Source of the DNA: Roridomyces roridus
Lineage: Eukaryota > Basidiomycota > Agaricomycetes > Agaricales > Mycenaceae
Assembly: GCA_029378245.1 (NCBI GenBank)
Contig: JARKIF010000046.1
Location: 248,001-312,000, forward strand
Reading direction: 5' to 3'
Length of the DNA: 64,000 bases
Both the position numbers and the translations under genes were made by a program. Below, one piece after another: positions 12,121-22,870 of the stretch (position 1 is its first letter; every line of letters begins with the position of its first letter). The notes under the pieces are model-generated. The model saw only the letters and a program-made list of their open reading frames with translations. It searched no databases and was not told the DNA's origin.

Positions 12121-12417
12121 GCCTGAAGTGTTTGAAGGGCTGGTGTCAAATTTATTCAGTGCTTTAGTCTTGGCCTCAAAACGAAACTTTACACTGACCC
12201 AAGCTCACGTCCACTCGGCTCCAGCCCGAACCCCGCCTCCGTTCACAGAAATCCTCTCGCTTTGGGATGCAACTCAGACGATTTTATTCATTCCCGATCA
12301 CAGCTGTTACAATATTCGAAACATAATCCTATCTGATGAACAGGAAGTACTGTAAATGTGTCGATCTAGTTCAGCTCAGCACGACAAAAGGCTCCAAGAA
12401 AGCATCAACGCACCGTC

Positions 12418-13761
12418 TTAGAAGAGATCAAGCCACTGGACATCGGGCGAGATATCCACCTCGAGCCCGCTCGAACGGAGAGCATACAACTCTTCCAGGC
12501 CACGATTAGTCGCACCCGCCGTCTCAGGCGACGTCATTTTGAATGACCGCAGCGACCCTCGAGTACACCTGACAGTGAGCATGTCGACCAGTCGAGACAG
12601 TTGAAATTTGGTGCAGCAGTTGTTCAACTGCAGAGACGCCAAAGAGGGGACCAATTTCTTCTCGAAGAACCATGTCGAAAAGAGCTTGTCGAGAGTCTGG
12701 CTCGTCACCTTGTTGTCGCAGTGTATCTCGAGGACACGAAGCGCTGGCGTATGCAACAGGCAGCTCTTCATCGCGTCCACGTCAGTGGAATCACGAACCA
12801 CGAACGCCATGGTCCCCAGACTGCAGCCAGATCTCCCGATTAAATCGGCGACGAAAGGCCCGACGGCCACTATTTGCTCGCGGGAGCGAAGCTCGCGCAG
12901 CGTAGGGAGCATAAGACGAGGGAGAATGTCGGCGCCGGCGCTCGAACCAAGGATAAGGGTGTGGAGATGGTGTAGCGCATGGGGCGGGGCTACGACTTGC
13001 CCTAATCTAGAGCCGTACGCATTGAAGTCGAGGACCTCAAGATTAAGCGTACGCTTCACGAGAGTCAGACAATCCGACGAATCCATGTTCAGGATACGCA
13101 GATTCGTTATCTGGCTCCATGGGAGCCATGCCTCCCAATCCTCAGTCAGGATGAGTGCAATCAGCTCGAGCTCGACCTCGCGAAGGCGCGGCACGTCCAG
13201 CGGTTGTGGGATATAGACACCCCTGTCCTCGTTTGCCAGGGAAAGCTTGGTAAGGGCGGGGAGTGGTCCCAGTCGATCGGCATGAATCACTGGTCTGCCT
13301 GTGGCGCAGTCGAATTGTAGGTTGCGCAGTCGTGCAGCGTGATCCGCAAGCATACTGAAAAGGGTGTCGACCAACTCTTCTTTGGAAGGCATTTCGAGAC
13401 GAAGATCCAAAGGCAGTGTGCCCGACCGTGAAAGCCACATCCTGATGAAGTCCGACAAGTGGGCGTAGTTGTGGAACGTACGGTCGGGCCAACAACGTTC
13501 GAAACGGCTCCACAGACGGGGAGTGGATAGAGCAACCGTTCTCCACGGCCAACAAACTCGGGCGAGAATCATCGGGTTACACGTCGAGCTGGGATAGTCA
13601 TCCGCGTATTGAAGAAAGATTCCCGATGTAACATCGTCCGGCAGGGAAAGGACGGGATAAACAAAGGCGGAGAGCTGTGCAACGATCGTCTGTCGTTCAG
13701 TCTGTAGAGCGAGTATCTGGTCATCGATAGTGCTCAGACGAGAGCGCAGTGCGGCCGACAT
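12418..13761 (-). CDS. F-box protein, single exon
   Basis: An uninterrupted 447-codon frame. The first ATG in frame is at 13761 (MSAALRSRLSTIDDQILAL); the frame continues 5 codons upstream but without an ATG. The N-terminus is a short coiled coil (IDDQILALQTERQTIVAQL). An F-box-like segment follows (YPVLSLPDDVTSGIFLQY...ARVCWPWRTVALSTPRLW), the usual arrangement of Agaricomycete F-box proteins. The remaining ~330 residues hold irregular leucine-rich repeats (ITNLRILNMDSSDCLTLVKR, LHTLILGSS, LRVLEIHCDN, LASLQLNNC). It should bind Skp1 and select a ubiquitination target, not known. The frame is clean, so it is probably functional. It has no close paralogue in this window. Confidence 0.82.
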   Translation of the reverse strand: MSAALRSRLSTIDDQILALQTERQTIVAQLSAFVYPVLSLPDDVTSGIFLQYADDYPSSTCNPMILARVCWPWRTVALSTPRLWSRFERCWPDRTFHNYAHLSDFIRMWLSRSGTLPLDLRLEMPSKEELVDTLFSMLADHAARLRNLQFDCATGRPVIHADRLGPLPALTKLSLANEDRGVYIPQPLDVPRLREVELELIALILTEDWEAWLPWSQITNLRILNMDSSDCLTLVKRTLNLEVLDFNAYGSRLGQVVAPPHALHHLHTLILGSSAGADILPRLMLPTLRELRSREQIVAVGPFVADLIGRSGCSLGTMAFVVRDSTDVDAMKSCLLHTPALRVLEIHCDNKVTSQTLDKLFSTWFFEKKLVPSLASLQLNNCCTKFQLSRLVDMLTVRCTRGSLRSFKMTSPETAGATNRGLEELYALRSSGLEVDISPDVQWLDLF

Positions 13762-13942
13762 GAAGGTGAAGATCAAGAGGGAAAATTAGCAATCACAAAC
13801 GCGAGTCATATTTCTAATCATTTCAGGCCCCGATCTACGGCTTCCAAAAATGGAAGCCGCCGCCGATCCGCCGCGCTTTCCAGCATGCATCTCGAACTCC
13901 GTCACGTTTACCATCCGAAATACTGATTCACACAGATCGCAA

Positions 13943-13965
13943 CATAATAATAATAATAATAATAA
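13943..13965. repeat. ATA/TAA microsatellite
   Basis: A run of about eight perfect AAT-type triplets in the upstream region of the single-exon F-box gene. Confidence 0.9.
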
Positions 13966-14169
13966 AGGGCATATGGTCCCGCGCGGGGAACGCCCACCCA
14001 AAACTCTCCCGGAGGCGACCTGACTCTCAAGGAGCCCTCTACGTTCCGTTCGAGTACTTGAGTCTGTAGCCAAAATTAAAAAATCAATATCCATTTCCCA
14101 TCCCTCGTCCTCCGACCCGTCTCCGTCGCCGTATTGAAATCCCAAACCCCCTCGACATCCGGATCGTTG

Positions 14170-14429
14170 GCCCGGCGGACTTTTCTCATCTCACACACCT
14201 CAAATTGGATATCAAATTATATTCGATCTGTTGGAAAATGCAGATGAAGGCCTACTTTTGCAACTACCAGCTGGAACTCAAATCTCGGCTCTCAACACAT
14301 CGGGTTAATTTAGCTTGTGAATCTCAAGTCAATGCTAATACATGTCCCCGTCTGTGTCTGCTACAACTTTCATCAGATATGCCATACATAGAGACTCTCG
14401 AGTTCGAAGCGTTCAGTTCTTTGTCATGA
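14170..14429 (+). pseudogene. Possible leucine-rich-repeat tail relic
   Basis: A plus-strand stretch reads DFSHLTHLKLDIKLYSI and, at its end, LCLLQLSSDMPYIETLEFEAF. The latter resembles the LLLVSAEMPYIQRLQVRA segment of the family-A F-box proteins. No F-box or start is visible. It may be a truncated, inverted fragment of that family or of another F-box gene. Weakly supported. Confidence 0.25.
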
Positions 14430-14814
14430 GCGTTGAGGGTTGATGGGAGGTGATACGTTGCTGGCTCAGACGAGTATTCGCGGCGGAATCTTAAATCGCA
14501 GCTGAGATCTACGTGCGACATTTACGGGCCTGGGGTGTGCATGCATTCCAAATGTTTATGCGGAGACTGTTAGCATAAGCCCGACCCTAGCGGCGGTTGG
14601 AAACACTCCCGACTCCCACTGGCCCCTCGGCCCTGAGACACACGCAGTTGTCTGCATCCGGGGAAATGGATTTGCGGTCTCACAGTGCTGAGTGGATGTT
14701 CACACAGCGCCAGATTTGAAACATGCTTCGACGAGACGTATTACAAAACTCTACTCTCTTTGACTGCTGGTTCCCCCCGTCTTCTCCCTCTGGTTGCAAA
14801 GGTCGTTCGCCTTC

Positions 14815-15216
14815 CTAATCCAAATCATCATCAGGAATGCTATACGCCACGATTTTGGATGTATCCCCCCGGTTCTGGGCCGCCGCCGCCGTCGAAGCGA
14901 TATTCAACCCTAAAATGATCTCCCCGTCCGATGGGACACCAGTCGCATTAGTCCAACTGTTTCCCACCGCGTTCGTCTGCGTTGAGCTCCCCAGCCGGAA
15001 TGACGCTGGTCCGGCGCCGTCCCAATAGAAGGCAAAGCCGGTATACTCGTACGCAAAGCCCATGAGGAATCGGGAAGCCCCTTCGTTGGACGTGGGGACG
15101 AATCCGGTCACGGGGATTAGGCCGCTGAGGCCAGCGGCATATGCGAGGTGGTGGAGGTTGCCGGGCCCGAAGGTGGTTACGATTGGAGCGACACCGCCGA
15201 CGTAGTTGACGGCCAT
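14815..15216 (-). CDS. Small orphan protein, 133 residues
   Basis: I do not recognise this gene. The ATG at 15216 opens MAVNYVGGVAPIVTTFG and the frame runs without introns to a TAG at 14815-14817, ending in the acidic tail SIPDDDLD. The protein is Gly/Ala/Thr/Ser-rich with many aromatic residues (GFAYEYTGFAFYWDG) and no long hydrophobic segment or signal peptide, consistent with a compact beta-rich cytosolic protein. The promoter is convincing: a TATAAAA box at 15339-15345, and a 47-nt intron (15233-15279, gtaagt...ccag) in the 5' leader. Such a promoter suggests strong or regulated expression. A lectin-like fold is possible but only a guess. Confidence 0.6.
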   Translation of the reverse strand: MAVNYVGGVAPIVTTFGPGNLHHLAYAAGLSGLIPVTGFVPTSNEGASRFLMGFAYEYTGFAFYWDGAGPASFRLGSSTQTNAVGNSWTNATGVPSDGEIILGLNIASTAAAAQNRGDTSKIVAYSIPDDDLD

Positions 15217-15338
15217 TGTGTTGATTCTGGAACTGGTTAACATTCGGGAGCTCGAGGTGGAGGAAGGGGTGGTACTTACGTTGGCTGAAATCAGGGAAGA
15301 GACTCTTGCAGTGAAGGAGTTGAGCCTTGAACGCGAGC

Positions 15339-15345
15339 TTTTATA
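15339..15345 (-). promoter_or_regulatory. TATA box of the 133-residue orphan gene
   Basis: TATAAAA on the minus strand, about 60 bases upstream of the leader-intron donor and 123 bases upstream of the ATG. Confidence 0.6.
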
Positions 15346-15349
15346 CACT

Positions 15350-15990
15350 CCTGCAACGTATTAATATTGAACAGGTATCTTGATTCTAGCTGTCAACACT
15401 GGACGACTGCAGGGAGCGAGGTGCTAGGAGTAGCGCCCATTCTCTATTCTTTCCCTTCGATCTATCATGCATCCTTGCAACTTTGCCGCCCGGTGCGGAG
15501 CTTCGATGCCACTGGAAGCGTTTACAGCGTTCATCGCTCGGAAGATGTGTAGTCTGACCTTGACCTGGCTTTATCAGGCAGTCAAGGATCATCCGCGCTG
15601 TCAGGCATTCTGGAAAGGTGTAACAGTAAACTTAGACCTTTCTATAATCCTGGATAGGCGCCCACAGGGCGTCTGCGGCAAATGGCCGAGTCGCGCATAA
15701 GAATGGAATGGACGGCTGTCGCTTGAAGCTTCGATCCTTCGACTGTCACCCAACCGAAGGATCGGTCTGTCAAAATCTAGCGTCTAGTAACTGCCCTCCG
15801 ACGTTTGGTGAATACACCCACAAGATCCAGGGAAAGACTTTCTGCCTGAAGTGCCCCATGATATTTTGCGGATTCAGGTGAATGCGGCGGAGGACTCAGG
15901 AGGGCATGTCTAATCTAAGCTTGAGGTCGGAGTCGAATGGGTGCTTCGATCGTATGAATTCGTTGAGAGTAAGTCAAGACGCACCTTGTC
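15350..15990. other. Intergenic, no gene recognised
   Basis: Short open frames only. No repeats or RNA-like structures noticed. Confidence 0.4.
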
Positions 15991-15997
15991 CATAAAT

Positions 15998-16500
15998 CAT
16001 GTACAGGTTCTCGACGCTGGTCATTTCGGTGAGGACTTCATTGGAAGCCATAGGGTTATACGCATGCGGGCTCTGTGGGGGGCGTCGCGTCAAGACCATG
16101 GTGGTCAGAAGCAAAGGGAGTGACGTTTGGTCAACGGCGACCTTCACCATCAGCCATCGTTTGATCGCCGTCCTCAGGCTCAGGCTCTTGCTTTCGATTC
16201 TTGTGGCATTCCAGTACAAGACACATTCCTTCAAAATAATTCAAGCCCACGTTTACAGCATACAACCCAACGAACAACTGGAATGAGAATTGCGCCCGGT
16301 AAGCAAATGCTCGTTCGAAAACTATGTATCTTGCTGTTACAGTGACACAAAACTCCTTTGTCGATTGAGAGCGATGTATATGCAGGTCATATATCAAACA
16401 CGGAGAATCCGACCTGGATACCAAAAGGCTTTCCTGGTGCACCTAGTGAGCGACATTAGCGTCATGGATGCAAGAATGCTACATAGCTAAGGAGCCAAGT
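15998..16500 (-). pseudogene. Scrambled fragments of a family-A F-box gene
   Basis: Two pieces of the family lie here in the wrong order. Near 15998-16098 the minus strand reads MVLTRRPPQSPHAYNPMASNEVLTEM, matching the N-terminus of the neighbouring paralogue (MVLTRRAHRARLRITLWLPNEVL). Near 16380-16440 there is a match to the last codons of the family (tcaaacacggagaatcc, as at 6674). The N-terminal piece lies left of the C-terminal piece, so this cannot be one minus-strand gene. It is a rearranged remnant. Confidence 0.5.
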
Positions 16501-16593
16501 GGAACGGTGCAGAATGTAATATGAAATTCTCGTCGTTTCCCATCCCACTGTATAAATACGGAACATGTCGAATATTCCCCACATTTCACAATA

Positions 16594-17872
16594 TCATCCA
16601 TCAAGCTCACGGAATCCGCCCTCATCATCGAAATCGTCCGTGGAACACTGTTCCCACTTCTCGCCCACTTTCCTCTGCGCAAACTGGGCTGATGAACAAC
16701 ATGAGTATGATGGATGCGCGGGGATTAAAGATTATGTGCCTATAGAACAACCTTTGAGTGTCGAACAAGCAGCCACCCAGGTTTGGAAAACAGCTTCAAC
16801 ACTTTGAATGTCAACGGGCTCCCCCCAATGTGCCACTGCAAAGTATGCAATGCAGCGAAACAGCGCCAGGTGGGTGCCGATGCGCTTGAGTGCTCCCTAG
16901 TATTCGATTGAGGGCGCGTACAAATGCCATGACTGGAGATGTCCTACCATGCACGACAAGTCTATTTTTTTCGGTGTTTGCAGTTGAAGACTCTGGATGT
17001 CGGGCATCCCTCGCGAGAGCGGAGACAGAATATTCTCGCCCACAGCATCCAATACCCCATCCTTGAGATCGAGAGACAGGACAAACGGGAGAGTGTGATC
17101 GGTGCGTTCCTTGAGCGTCTCCACATCACTGGCTGTAAGTTGATCCCAGGGACCGTATCTCACAGCCCGGAGATGTTGAGTGGCAAATCTATGAAACAAC
17201 AGCTGCGTCCCGTCAAACTGCTGTAGATTCGGGAGAATGCCTTGCCCATGATCCAGAATTTTGCCCCCGTGTGCTAATCCACGGCTGAGCAGACGAAGAC
17301 GGGTTATGGATGGGTGTCGGATGAAAAATTTGACGAAATCCGATGGATCGGACGAGCTGAAATCGCCGATCATTCGGAACCACGAGAGGTTAGGAAATTC
17401 GAGGCAAGCCAAGCGAGTGGCTATCGCTGGTTCGTGCCAATCATAGAAAAATAGATGCTCGAGACTTCTCATCAGTTCCATGGCTTCGAAGAGGAGGACG
17501 AAGTTGACTGCAAAGTAACATTCTTTGCGTCTGGAGATAGACGATATGAGCTACACTTCCAGGGCAAATAAATGGCCAGACTCGCCGAACAAATACCACA
17601 GATCGCACAGTCTCCGCACGCTGGGGGTTTTCGATGAAACTGCGAGAAAGATTTTCCAATACGGAGTGGTACGAGCGTTCCGGATTGCTGAGATTGAGTT
17701 TAATGTGTCGATTGAGAATGGGCAAGACGAGTGCATGGAACAGCTTGGAGAGGCGACAGAGCGTTGCCTGGCCGGACTGCGTGGCGCATTGGATGATATT
17801 TGCGAGGACCTCGTTGGGAAGCCACAACGTTATGCGCAGCCGGGCTCTGTGGGCGCGTCGCGTTAGGACCAT
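16594..17872 (-). CDS. F-box/leucine-rich-repeat protein, family A copy 2
   Basis: A paralogue of the gene at 6.7 kb. The ATG at 17872 gives MVLTRRAHRARLRITLWLPNEVLANIIQ...LCRLSKLFHALVLPILNR, the F-box-like segment. The middle exon (about 17480-16900) carries the repeats (MRSLEHLFFYDWHE, FPNLSWFRMIGD, SITRLRLLSRGLAHG, NLQQFDGTQLLFHRFATQHL, MPDIQSLQLQT). The C-terminal exon ends RKVGEKWEQCSTDDFDDE..., with a TGA at 16594-16596. Compared with copies 1 and 3 it is more diverged. The segment between 16600 and 16900 is poorly conserved (the AAACPTLKGCCIG motif is hard to find), so the 3' part may be damaged. An alternative ATG lies 12 codons upstream at 17908. Confidence 0.6.
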
Positions 17873-17989
17873 GGTGGTCAGAGGCAAGGAGATTGATGCC
17901 GATGCCATCAGTGATCACATCTCTCTTGCTCTCGGCCTCCTTTGGTGGTCCGAATCCGCAGCCATTCGACCCGGATGCGCTCCCAGCTG

Positions 17990-20470
17990 TCCTGAAGACT
18001 GGCGAGATCCATTTACTGTGGGAGCTGAATGAGTGGGAATTGGCTGTAGACGCTGGTGAGTGCCTTTTCTCCACATGAATCGGGCCGCTCACGCAGCTCT
18101 CAATCCCCAGCGTTCCTCTTCATGATCTGCAGCGTGAAAAACACCCGAGTACGACCTCGAGACCTTTTGTTCTCCCTTCGTCCTCCGGGTGGCTTGGAGT
18201 GCATGCGTACCAATCACGACGACCAGTGGAATCGAATGAGTGTCGGCGCTCATGGATTTATCTGGACGGTGGTGTGGCGCACTACTTTTCGTCGATTCGG
18301 CTGGTTTCCGAAACTTCATAGTGCACCCGTTGTTCTTCCAACACCATCCTTCCCCTCGGTGACTCGCGCCAGCGGTGACACCCTCCTCTCTCGCGTCGAG
18401 GACATCTCTTCTCCGTGGGGCTGCATTTTCACCGAACGACGAGGGGCATCGTTCTCACCCCAGTATACCTCGCGGTGCCAAGAGGCCGACGTGAATGCAT
18501 CGCGATCGCACATCATCAGCCACGTCACCTCCGTGAGTTATTCTACCTCGCCGCCCTACATGATCCACGGACTAACCCAGCTCTAGCTCAGTACCTCACA
18601 CGATCTCTGCAGCGGCGGCTTTGAGTTATGCTCAGTCTCGCTCTTTTTCCTGCATCCAGCGTTCTTTGGACGGGCGATGCAGCTCATTCGCCGGCAGCTC
18701 TTAAGTACTACCTGCTGCCTCACCCCTACTCTCCCTGCCGTCTCGATTTCAACGCCCTCCGCCAATACTCTCCCACGTCCCGACCTACCTGCATCTCTTT
18801 CATCACAGAAGACATCACGAGCGACGTCCGATACTCGCAGATGACCATCGAGGCACCTCCGCCCCCTACCTTCTCATTGGCATGCCCCAGCTTTGGATCA
18901 CTCTCTCGTCCGAGGCATGGAAGGGAGCCGCAGAACGTCAGTTCCCGTAGGCGATCGTGGTGTTGTCCGTGCTCGCAGATACGAAGAGCAGGGGAGGCAT
19001 CTGTGGTGATCAAGATTGCGCTGGGTAATGTGTGAAGTTCGCGCGTTGCTCCGCTCCTCTCCTGTCCTCCACTACACCCCTCTCCCATCTTCCCGCCCCC
19101 ACTGACACGCGTTGGGTGGTACTGCGACGACACCATTGACCATCCCACTCGATTCAAGCTGCGTCTGGAGCCAGAGGGTCGGCGGTGTCATCCACTCGAC
19201 TGCACTAGATGCTCCCCGGCTTACCTGTACCCACCCTGCCGCTCTGCCTGAGCCCATACGCAATCTTGCATCTCGTCCTCCCCCTCCGATAATTACGTAA
19301 TAGATTTTTTTCATCGGTGTGTACCCCGCCTCCTCGTCTCTACTCTTGCTGATAGTCTTACAAGGGTACACAAGTACATCTCCTGCTCACTGTCGTCGCC
19401 CGACCCCCGCTCGAGGTCCCGCTTGGGTATCCGATGCTCGTCTCGGCTCAGCCAGGAGGGAGGAGCTATCAGCCACTGTAGCTATAGGTGCGTCAATCTT
19501 CTCCTCTGCGAGCTTACGGACTTGTTGCTGACGGGTCGCACTTAGCCTAAATCATGTACCTTCTTCCGATAGCCACCACAATCGATTTGGTCCAGATGGA
19601 CGTTTTCGTGCTAGACTCAGGAATTGAAGAGATTCTCTCTCCTCGTCCGCAGCCACCCGGGGATGGTGGCGTACACATCGGCCGCTAATGCTCGCATCCA
19701 TCTCGCCACAGGAACCGTCTTGTTCGACGAGACCCGTGTCATTCCATCGGCTACCTCGCTCATCACCGCAAAACGACAAACTCTTCTCGTTGGCTTGGAA
19801 CGAGGACAACACCTAGTCTGTAATCAAAGCCCGGTCTACCCACCGCTACCTCACTTTCGCCTGTGCCCGTCTTCCTTTAGATTGGGCGTCAGCAACGCCA
19901 ACTCGGGACATGGGATGGTCTTGAGCAGACCATTCTCTCGAAGCTGTCGAGGCCGGTGTGGGCAGTACACTGTAGGCCGAAGCTTATCCTTCGTGGCGCC
20001 TCCGTTGTGGATATGCGGTGTGAGATGAAAGGTCGGACGCTCGGAGAAGAGGGCTTGCGGGAGGATGAAGGTGTGCTTGTTGCGATACTTCGGAGTCGAA
20101 GGAGCAGGGACGAGCGTGGCGGGAGAGTCCTGCGAGGCTGCCGTCAGCCGTGATTGCGTATAAGTACCATGCCGAGATCAAGCCCTCGTGCAAGAACTCT
20201 GCCTACTTTTCCTTCGAGGAGTGCGTACGACTTGGGTGCGCTGACAATGTTGCATGACCTCGAGATGATGTGTGGAGGAGCGGAGGCGGTAGGGTTTGCG
20301 GGGAAGGAGGAGACGGTGTTCATGATGAGTGTGGTGGGTTGGGTGTTTGTTTTTGTATTACTCGGAGTTGTTTATGACTCGTATTGGCTCGGCGTAGCAA
20401 TGCATGACTCCAGACGGCCGAGGAGCCCTCGTGAAGACATCAATGCATCACGTCGCGTTTGATCCGTTCT
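17990..20470. repeat. Decayed X block, copy B
   Basis: The same sequence as the X block at 8.2-12.1 kb, to the right of family-A copy 2. It begins with the gtagacgctggtgagtgcctttt stretch shared with 33.1 kb. The best-kept part is 19552-19870, nearly identical to 10975-11290. Near 20154-20400 a plus-strand frame reads TMLHDLEMMCGG and a hydrophobic VVGWVFVFVLLGVVYDS, echoed in copy C near 33990-34080. No continuous gene survives and no family is assigned. Confidence 0.55.
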
Positions 20471-20698
20471 GCGTCACATCTTGTCCGCTACTTCCATCTC
20501 TGCCCGTGTCGGGCGGTATTCGAAGCACGTCCATTGTCAAACTGACAATTCAATCGCCCACACAATCCACTCTCCTCGCCGTCGGACTGGTTTTCCCGCC
20601 CCACCACGCGCGACTCGAGTCGAGTAAGCTTCAGGCTTCAGTGTTAGAATGAGTGGGTCGGCCAAGGGTCGGCGCTCATTGTTGACAGAACCTTCACC

Positions 20699-22312
20699 AT
20701 GGAGTCTCGTTGGTTACATCTCCTTCAAAGCAACGACGCTCCCAGTGAGATGGAAATCCGCTCTATCCGCCAGTTTATCCTTGAAAATCAGTCACCTCTG
20801 GATGTCTTGGATGTCCAGAGCAAAGAGGAGCCTCCTCTGAACGCGACGCGCTGGCATACAGTATCCGAAAGCATAGCGCCATTTTATCGGCTGTTCGTCG
20901 CATGCCTCCCGAGCTTTGGAACGAAATATTCAAATCGGCGTCGTTCGCTGCACCACCGTGGTCACTCGGGCTTGTATGTCGGTCGTGGAGAAATGTGGCT
21001 CTTGCAAATCCATACCTCTGGAGCTACATCAACGCTGGCCCAAGGAGGTTATCCATGATCGAATCGCAGCTGGCTCGATCTGCGGACGTGCCTCTCCACA
21101 TTTCGGGGAATTGGTGGGACTTGCGGGACGCCGACGAGGCGGCTTTGCTGGACTTGCTGCTTCCCGAGTCGCACCGCTGGGAGACGTTCAGCGCCCGACT
21201 CATGACCTACAACACTGGCCTCGCACTGCGACTTCGAGGCATCCAAGGTCGAATTCCTCAGCTAAAAAAGTTCATATACATCGATACCACCTCTGTCACT
21301 CACGTTTCGGAAGACAAGACACTGCTGGCAAACTCTCCATCACTACGCGAGATTATCGTCGCCGACGCCAACTCGACATCTGCTTCACCTCGTAAATTGT
21401 TTTCGCCGCACCCCACTTGGTTGAATGCAGCATGACCAGCACCGACTTGACCTCCTTGCTCCCGACCGACAAGGGAATCGCCCAACTCCCGCAGTTGCGC
21501 CAGCTTTGCCTCAGTGCCGGCCATTTGTATTGTAAGGGAAAGAACAGATAGATTACATTGAAAGAGGAAGCCCGTATTTATACATGCTAGCTTATCTATG
21601 CCAAGAGAGATGTTTATACGGGATCCCTATGGAACAGAGGTCATGGGTCATGAAGAACAATAGAGAAGAAGAAAACACATATGGCAGATAAAAGATAATC
21701 AAGAACTAGGAACAAACTCCGCGCCTCATGTTGTTCATGGCGGCCGGCGGATCTTCCTACAACAATTTGTTGAATTACATCACGGCCTCGGTGCTCGAAA
21801 ACCTGTGTTTGGAAGGCCAGCTCAATCCTGCGCTGCCGTTCATCCAACGTTCTTCTTGCCGAATCACCAAGTTGGTTTTGGACGGAGGTTGGACGGACGA
21901 CTCGCGCGATATTATTTTGCGTGTGTTGGAACTCCTACCTACGCTCGAGCACCTCGTTATGGATCGGTTTGCGGGCATGAGCTCGAGGCCTACACAATTC
22001 TGGGAGGCGATTAGGGTTTCGGAGACCGGGGATGGAGTTTGTACCAATCTCAAGTATCTTGCATTCCGGTGGATTCGCGATGGTGAGTACGGTGAGGACG
22101 CGACCATCAATGTGTTCTTCAGCGCGATACGCTCTCGGAGAGGACATGGCTTGCGGATGGTGCAGCTGCTCACCATCTCTCGTTCGCCGTACCGTAGTCG
22201 GTTGGAGGAAGGAAGGCGGGATTTTGGAGAAGATGTAGACATTGTCTTTTTGGCGCAGAAGGAGTCGGATGCATTTATGAGGAGGGCGAAAGTTGATTAT
22301 TACGAATATTGA
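20699..22312 (+). pseudogene. F-box gene disrupted by frameshifts and a solo LTR
   Basis: An F-box protein gene in its last stages. It opens with the ATG at 20699 (MESRWLHLLQSNDAPSEMEI...). Near 20825-20845 the reading frame shifts, since the following ERDALAYSIRKHSAILSAV and the F-box MPPELWNEIFKSASFAAPPW are in another frame. A second shift lies near 21390, where the frame ending PHPTWLNAA gives way to HLVECSMTSTDLTSLLP. A 184-bp LTR (21531-21714) then splits the leucine-rich part after LCLSAGHLY. The C-terminal part (21728-22312: LENLCLEGQLNPALPFIQ, LPTLEHLVMDRFAG) is still open to its stop. The order of domains is that of a common Agaricomycete F-box family, so the breaks are real relative to that family. 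Confidence 0.7.
21531..21714 (-). mobile_element. Solo LTR (probable Ty1/copia type)
   Basis: 184 bp lying inside an F-box reading frame. Read on the minus strand it begins TGTTCCTAG and ends CCCTTACA, the TG...CA ends of an LTR, and it contains a TATAAATA box about two thirds along. Sequence on both sides belongs to the same F-box gene. No 5-bp target duplication is evident (tgtat against aactc), so boundaries may be off by a few bases or the flanks have changed. No internal retrotransposon sequence is present. Confidence 0.6.
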
Positions 22313-22870
22313 GAGGGTGGATTGGTTTCTTCTCCTAGTCTTTCTCGATTTCCTTGTACCCCGTATCCTCTTCATCCACCGTGCCCCATTCGAGGTGATT
22401 TTACGTGGACTGAAACCCGCAACGAGGGATGATTTTGATCCCGAATTGCTGGGGAAGTTGTGGGATTTGCTTGGCCAGGGAAGATTTCGGTTCGGATTAT
22501 TGGACCCTGAATCTTTCGATGAATCAAGGTACGTTGTCAATGTCAAGTTCAGTGGCACGAAGATACCGACTTGTGTTTCAGTAACCGGTCAAGACAAGCG
22601 GCACCGCTTGTCGTCCGACGTCGCCCATTGCTACGACGGGATCCACAATGCGGATATGTTCATTATTTTATCCTCGTACATGTATTGTACAAGATGGAGG
22701 AAGATTGTTCGTGACAAGGGATTGAAAACGCATGTTCACATGGTAAACAGAAGCCTCCGGCCAGAGAGCTTGAAGTAAGAATACAATCGCAACGGTCGAC
22801 GCCAACCTTAGCTACGGCATTCGACGCCAACGTCCAACCTCTCCTCCACTCCAAAGTTCAAACCGAACCA
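22313..22870. other. Intergenic, no gene recognised
   Basis: A plus-strand open frame at 22293-22778 exists but starts inside the preceding F-box gene's end and has no family features. Nothing else seen. Confidence 0.35.

Noticed and set aside
12608..13216. Long plus-strand frame over the single-exon F-box gene
   Set aside because: Shadow of the minus-strand F-box reading frame, with no domain of its own.
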